From Breviolum minutum Mf 1.05b.01 (lineage: Eukaryota; Sar; Dinophyceae; Suessiales; Symbiodiniaceae), in the NCBI GenBank assembly GCA_000507305.1, contig DF239274.1, positions 62,001 to 126,000 of the forward strand: DNA of 64,000 nucleotides. The letters are read 5' to 3'. The notes beneath the pieces were generated by a model. That model ran no database searches. It saw only the letters and a program-made list of their open reading frames with translations, and was not told where the DNA came from. Below, piece by piece: positions 59,305 to 64,000 of the stretch. Within the stretch, counting starts at the first letter, position 1. Each line of letters opens with the position of its first letter. The translations under genes were made by a program, and so were the position numbers.

Positions 59305-59830
59305 TTAGAGCATCGCCTCTCCCATCTTCTGACGCTTCGCAGCGCTTTCCATGGCGCTGGCTAGATCTTGTCCCAAGGGCACCGCAGTCCTCGGTGGCTT
59401 AACGGCTGGAGGGACCCAAAAAGTGATGGGCCTTGGCCTCGGGTCCCAAGGTACCTCCCCTGATTTTAACCAATGGCAATTTTTGGTATCTGGCTGGCTG
59501 TTAGTTTTCAGGGGTGTATCTATATTTACATATATATATATATATACCTGGAACTCCGAAGCCACCCAGTTTTGAAATGGATGTTTGGTTTTTTAAACAA
59601 CCATTTCCCATGTAAAGATTTGGAATCATCCAATTCAAGCGGATGTTTCAGGTTGCACGTATACACTTAAAAAGATATTTGCTCCATCTAACCCTTCGAT
59701 TAGGTAATCTCATTTCGAGCCACCCCGGAACGCCCTTGTTGAATATCCAGAAAACCACAGACTTGAACTCAGGCATGTTTTCCACTAATGTTCCTTTTTT
59801 GTTGTTTCCCTTTATTGTTCCTATATATTC
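59305..59830 (-). CDS. Last two exons of the cold-shock gene
   Basis: Exon 59665-59830 opens after a TTTTCTTGAG acceptor and reads GTIKGNNKKGTLVENMPEFK in its first part, which weakly echoes a cold-shock start. After an intron it joins in phase to 59305-59459, whose frame runs through PWDPRPRPITFWVPP to a TAA stop. The presumed donor GTATACG lies at 59664, the acceptor at 59460-59461. No domain is recognised in the last exon. Confidence 0.55.
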
Positions 59831-62800
59831 CTCAAGAAAATTAAAGGTACACTCCCCTGAAACTAACAGCCAAAGCCCCTGAAAAATGATGCTTGGAAGA
59901 CTATTCTTTCCTTTTGGGGCAGAGGCCTATTTTCAGGGGCTAAGTTCTGTTAGTTTCAGGGAGGGTATCCCCCGAAAATCAACATGTCCCTCAAAAAGGG
60001 ACCATTTAAAAGGACAGGAATCATCTTCCTACCATTGATTTTGAGGGGGATATGTTAGTTTTCTGGGGAGTACTTGGAGGATCATCCCAGTTAGCAAGTG
60101 GTTAATAACCACCATGTACGGGCCATTTAAACCATTTGGAAGGGGTCCCACAACCCCAGGTCTTGGGGACTTACGATCACCATGGTTATTTTCCACGTAT
60201 CCTATCTGCGATGATCCCCAAGAAAGATACTTACTTGCGCCTCCCTTCCAACCCGATTGCATATTTTGGCTTTGGAGGTTGTGGTTTCGGTGAAAACAAT
60301 GGCAACAATTTAAGAACATGTGAACATGTCGGCTTTTTTTTTCGAGACCTGAACTTTCATCTCTTACCAAACTGGAATGTGAGTCAGTTTCATGAAAAAG
60401 AGAAGTTTCTGGCAGACAGTAAGTCGTGATGTCTTTCCCCCAGATCAATCTCTTTTCTCACAAGCATCAACATCCCTGGAACAAAGAAAACAAAAAAAAA
60501 ACTTTGAAAACCTACGTTCTGGTCAACGAACATAGCAATAGAAAATGGACCCTGAATGAGGATATATTTCCTTTTGAAACGGGGGATACTCTATTGCTAT
60601 GTTACTTTGCCAGAGGGTACATTCTGAGGAATCCCCTCCCTCGGACCTCAACCGGCAACCGGCAACCGCCACGAGTAAGTTGGAAGCCCAAGACACATCA
60701 CTTGAGGTTTCCCTTGATCAGTCATGCCCAACTCAAAAGTGATTGGTGTCCCTGCTTCTCTGCCTTGTCTGATGACAAATCATCACAAATCACGGTCCAA
60801 ACCCTGAAAACACTCCAAACCCCCGAAAACCGTGATAAACAATGACCCTGAGACAAAAACCTATTTTGCTAAGAGCTTAAAGGGCGGCGTTAGGCACGCA
60901 GGAGTCCGCTATGTTTGCTGGTGTTTCCGCATCACGAAGGCAAAGGTTGTTGTGACAGGGATCGTTTCAGACCTGCAAATGTTAATTTTTGAATCTCCAG
61001 GTACTCTGGGTGATCATTTTTTGCATCTATTTCACCAATCTGTCCCATACCATCCATGTATGGTATCTGTATACCTACATTTACCATAAAAGTTGACCCA
61101 ATGTAGGTGTATATATACAATTATATATAATACATGGATGCTATGGGTGTAATTCCATATACTGTAAAAACTTGAGCAGAAATTTCCGTTTTGCAACTTT
61201 TCTTGAGATTAATGAGGTCATAAACAGTCCCAAAAATTCTCGAAAGAATGGCGAATTTAATTTTCCGGTGCCAAGTTTTTGTTGGGAAATTTGTTATTTC
61301 AGGACCCCCAAAAATTTTTGCTGAGTCTTCCGAGCTCAGTGAAAAATTCCGGCAAACGAAAAATATACCAAAAGTTGAAGCCACTGAAATCAAAGAAACA
61401 ATTCAATATGTCAATTCATCCCTGAAAAAAAAAACTAGGACATGGAATCTATAATCATAAGAAAGGTAGTGAGTTCGCTTCCTTCATCTCCCAACAAAAA
61501 ATAAAACAGCCCTACATAAATTGAGGGAACCCAAAAAAAAAACAGCTCTCACCTTACCGTCTCACCGACCTTCGGTTTCCTTCGTCGAATCAATCCACGC
61601 ATTCCAAGTGGCTGGGCACCGATTCTAAAGCACTTTTGTGCACGAAGACATCACCTGGGTGCCAGCAGTGGTGGGTTGAAAATCCAGATCTGCAATCCTA
61701 AAAAAATGGACGACGACTTCCCAAAAGCAAGACAACAAAAAGAAAACGTCACCTGGCTTTTTTTGGGAGGGGAAATTTTGATTCGTAAATATATGTTTAT
61801 TATCTCAATCTTTATACAAGTTATGCCAAGTACGAAACGTTGCATAAAACCTTTTAGAGGTGTTCACCGTTTATCAATCTAAAGTTGGGGTCTTCACCGT
61901 TTCACTACTTGATGTCCCTCAAAAAAATCCCACCCAATTCCCGCTAAATCTGGGGCAAATTACTTTATTCTTCCTAAACCTGAATTGTTTCGGGTCATAT
62001 TGGTGGAATTCCCTTACTAAATCCCCACCATTTGGGGGTTTTCCCAACCTCGACGGTTTAAGTGCCAAAGTGACAGCCATACTTCGCTAAGAGTTCTTCG
62101 CTGGTGACGAAGCCCCAACCGTTCTGGTCGTTGAAGTTCTTGATGGTGGCATTATGGATCTCCTTCATGAAAACATGAGAAAAACCACTACTTGGAGGAT
62201 CATCCCATGACTTGTAAGTGGCTCATAACTATGGTGATCGTAAGTCCCCTAAGTAGGGTTGTTCCCTTTCCAAATGGCCTAAATTTCTTATAAATGGGGG
62301 TTACTAACTACTTACTAACTGGGATGATCCTTCAAGTAAGGAACCGGGCCCCGCCCCGTTGCGGAGATCGTGAAATAAATTCCGAGTGACGTGGGGTGAC
62401 GCCCCTTTTCAACATGGCCGAAAAGAAATGGGTTTCTGTGGGGTTATTTCAGATCTATAAGTGGAGTTATCACTTATAACCTTACTTATAACTGGTAGGG
62501 GACCGCCTTGTAGGCTTTGGCAACAGTCAGATGAGCCACGAAAAGAAATAGATGCATAAAATTCTGGTTGTTTTTTTTCAGGTTTTTGCATATTGGGATA
62601 TAATGTTCCCCATTCAACATGGTAGTAAAATCCATTGGCAAGGTGGTGGCTAATCACCACATGTTTGTCAAAAATATGCGCAAGTCAAGCCCAAGTTTCG
62701 GGGTGAAAATTTCAAAAATACTTGTAAAAACTCATAGCAGTTGCGATGAATGCTTTTCTCGCTTTACCAAAAATATTGCATAAAAAACTAGGTTAGAAAA

Positions 62801-63341
62801 ACAAAAAACATAACCTTTTGAAGGCCCTTTTTAGGGTGATGTACAGCCAGCAAACCACCCAAAAAAAGTCTGGGATTTTTGTCCAGGATGTCCCATCTCA
62901 GAGTCTGAAATTTGGAGATGCACACATCCAGGAAAAATGGTCAACCCCGTTCTCCCCTACAAGGTGGGCCCCCTACCAGATATAACTGGAGTTATAACTC
63001 CTATAAGTACGGTGAAATAACCCCAGTTACCCATTTATAAGGCCATTTATAGGGATTGTAACTCCGTTTATGACTAGTAGGGGCCCACCTTGTAGCCGTG
63101 GCAGGTGATTATTATGTTATTGGAACATGACGACCTGCAACAAAAAACCAGTTGGAAGCACCCCCAATTTGTTTCTGAAGAATTCTTGTTACAGGGAATC
63201 GTCACCCAGTTAAGCACCTGAAAAACGATGGTTGACTAGTTTCCTTTTGGGATGGCTTTCTGGCAGGCGCTATGTTAGTTTCAGGGAGGGTAAGTGTACC
63301 TCTATCCCACGGTGCCGGTGGAATTTAGCTTTGCGGGAACC
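59305..63341 (-). CDS. Cold-shock-domain protein gene, multi-exon, 3' end complete
   Basis: Spliced minus-strand gene. Exons I can place: 63300-63341, 62345-62435, 62078-62162, 61898-61949, 61655-61697, 61566-61624, 61306-61383, 60973-61039, 60728-60803, 60235-60348, 59665-59830 and 59305-59459 (stop TAA at 59307-59305). Phase is consistent from 62435 to 61306 and again from 59830 to 59305; the links between are unproven. The exon at 62162 encodes ATIKNFNDQNGWGFVTSEE, the first strands and RNP1-like NGWGF of a cold-shock nucleic-acid-binding fold; such proteins are numerous in dinoflagellates and bind RNA or single-stranded DNA. The later strands are divergent. The last exon is Pro/Arg-rich and ends AKRQKMGEAML. 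Donors at 62078 and 60728 are GC. Introns carry T, F, D and A repeats. The 5' end was not found. Confidence 0.62.
59850..60070. mobile_element. Two family A-like elements side by side
   Basis: 59850-59965 (CACTCCCCTGAAACTAACAG / CTGTTAGTTTCAGGGAGGGT) and 59968-60070 (CCCCGAAAATCAACATGTCC / TATGTTAGTTTTCTGGGG), both in an intron of the cold-shock gene. Confidence 0.68.
60235..60348 (-). CDS. Pro/Lys-rich exon of the cold-shock gene region
   Basis: The acceptor TTCAG lies at 60349-60350 and the strong donor GTAAGT at 60234. One frame reads KPQPPKPKYAIGLEGRR, a basic Pro-rich linker. An F-family element starts eight bases into the following intron. Other frames of this exon are also open, so the frame is uncertain. 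Confidence 0.45.
61050..61147. mobile_element. Family D copy, diverged
   Basis: CATCCATGTATGGTAT / ATACATGGATGCTATGGG in an intron of the cold-shock gene. Confidence 0.55.
61566..61697 (-). CDS. Two chained exons of the cold-shock gene
   Basis: Exon 61655-61697 has an acceptor with a run of seven T ending in AG and a GTGATG donor. Exon 61566-61624 follows after an intron of only 30 bases (acceptor GCTTTAG, donor GTGAGA). The joined frame reads IADLDFQPTTAGTQ then NRCPATWNAWIDSTKETEG. Phase agrees with the exons on both sides. A 30-base intron is very short, so retention or another pairing is possible. Confidence 0.5.
61950..62077. mobile_element. Family T introner in the cold-shock gene
   Basis: On the minus strand the intron begins GCTGTCACTTTGGCA and ends AATTTGCCCCAG. 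The end is the T-family terminal repeat (CTGGGCAAATTA). Splicing it out keeps the cold-shock frame, giving a GC-AG intron made of a transposable element. Confidence 0.65.
62078..62162 (-). CDS. Exon carrying the cold-shock domain core
   Basis: 85-bp exon. The acceptor is a pyrimidine-rich tract ending in GAAG just above 62162; the donor is GC at 62077-62076. The phase-0 frame reads EIHNATIKNFNDQNGWGF and continues SEELLAKY. This matches the cold-shock consensus G/A-T-[IV]-K-x-[FW]-N-x-x-x-G-[FWY]-G-F. The exon joins in phase to 61949-61898 after removal of a T-family repeat that fills the whole intron. Confidence 0.72.
62958..63097. mobile_element. Family K element
   Basis: CTACAAGGTGGGCCCCCTAC / GTAGGGGCCCACCTTGTAG. 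On the minus strand it ends in TTGTAG followed by an open frame, so it may give an acceptor. Other copies: 6855-7012, 20815-20975, 26480-26620, 62435-62517 and fragments. Confidence 0.7.
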
Positions 63342-64000
63342 CTTCAGAGAAAATGAACAGATTCTGAATTGACTGCTGGAACTGGGATATACCCATAATC
63401 CAAAAAAAAAAACTTCACATGCCGCATGTCGCAAAAAAACACACCATGTGACGTGGATGTTTTTCTTTGTGGCTGAATGTTGTACCAAGGAAAATATGGA
63501 AGTATATTACTGGCTGACTTACCCTCCCTGAAACTAACATAGCACCTGAAAATGGGCCTTCCCAAAAGGAAAGTAATCTGCAAACCATCCAATTTCATGG
63601 GCTATGTTAATTTTCCAGGGTGTACTCAACGGAAAAATGTCTTTGAAGAATTGGGGTGAATGTAATGTCGACGCCTTGTTTCCAATAAAAAATCCAAAAT
63701 TTGAGGCCATTTGGGCAGGATTTGCCTACAGAAACTGTGGGAATACGACCTCATCAAAGTATCCATACTGTTGATGGCGTGTTGATAGCTGAAATCCTGC
63801 ACCAACTGGGATGTATAAAACCCTGCAAGTAATGGGATAAACTACCAACCTCAACTGGTGCAGGATTTCAGCCAGCAACAGCATCATTCATATCATGGAT
63901 CTGGATGAGGGTAAATTTTCCCCCACCAGTGACCAGGCACTGAAGTGTTCCCAAAAAGCCCCTCGAACCTCAATTGGTACCACCACCTAGTATATCATAG

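Noticed and set aside
1..64000. CRISPR array
   Set aside because: The repeats are dispersed fold-back elements with variable spacing, not regularly spaced identical repeats.
1..64000. tRNA, rRNA or spliced-leader RNA genes
   Set aside because: I looked for typical motifs, including a spliced-leader-like GGCTCAAG, and saw only chance matches (for example near 50755).
1..64000. Autonomous transposase or reverse transcriptase
   Set aside because: No catalytic motif recognised; all elements seen are non-autonomous.

Overview
The window looks like nuclear DNA of an intron-rich alga, most likely a dinoflagellate. I found no bacterial operons, no rRNA or tRNA genes and no long open frames. Coding sequence is present as short exons (about 40-245 bases) on the minus strand, separated by kilobases of non-coding DNA. 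Many exons chain in reading phase across clear splice sites. Besides GT donors, about ten of some forty donors are GC and a few look like GA, with AG acceptors often followed by G. That donor mix, a cold-shock-domain protein and a run of loci all on one strand are known dinoflagellate traits. The lineage call is an inference.

Coding layout, read 5' to 3' on the minus strand (high to low coordinates): a cold-shock-domain protein (63.3-59.3 kb); a locus with a cytochrome b5-like segment (59.0-58.1 kb); unidentified exons at 57.2, 55.3, 54.6-53.6, 51.8-51.6, 49.9, 47.4-47.0, 45.8-45.0, 43.6-43.2, 42.0-40.0, 38.8-38.3 and 37.3-36.7 kb; a small gene with a zinc-finger-like Cys/His motif (35.7-35.0 kb); two chained exons at 30.5-30.1 kb and a possible terminal exon at 29.5 kb; a five-exon Lys/Arg-rich gene with a CxxCxxC motif and an in-frame TGA (28.4-26.6 kb); and scattered exons from 25.8 to 2.9 kb. 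Gene boundaries are uncertain; I could place stop codons at 59305, 35009, 29513 and possibly 41842 and 2947. Most of the longer plus-strand open frames are antisense shadows of minus exons or readings through repeats.

The rest is packed with well over a hundred short (70-160 bp) fold-back elements with terminal inverted repeats. I sorted them into about 22 families, A to V (the letters are mine). They are internally non-coding, MITE-like, often nested, and some leave short target duplications. Several occupy whole introns, with exons abutting both ends and reading phase kept. The best case is at 38.3-38.9 kb, where three unrelated families (Q, F, B) sit in three consecutive introns. Elements of families O, T, K, S, G and P also supply or touch splice sites. 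The window therefore reads as a gene region built by introners (intron-generating DNA transposons). Family B, about 17 copies, lies in a single orientation throughout, whereas family C is mixed.

Limits: exons were judged by eye from splice sites, phase and composition; antisense frames can look protein-like, so single exons are tentative. Domain names rest on short motifs only.
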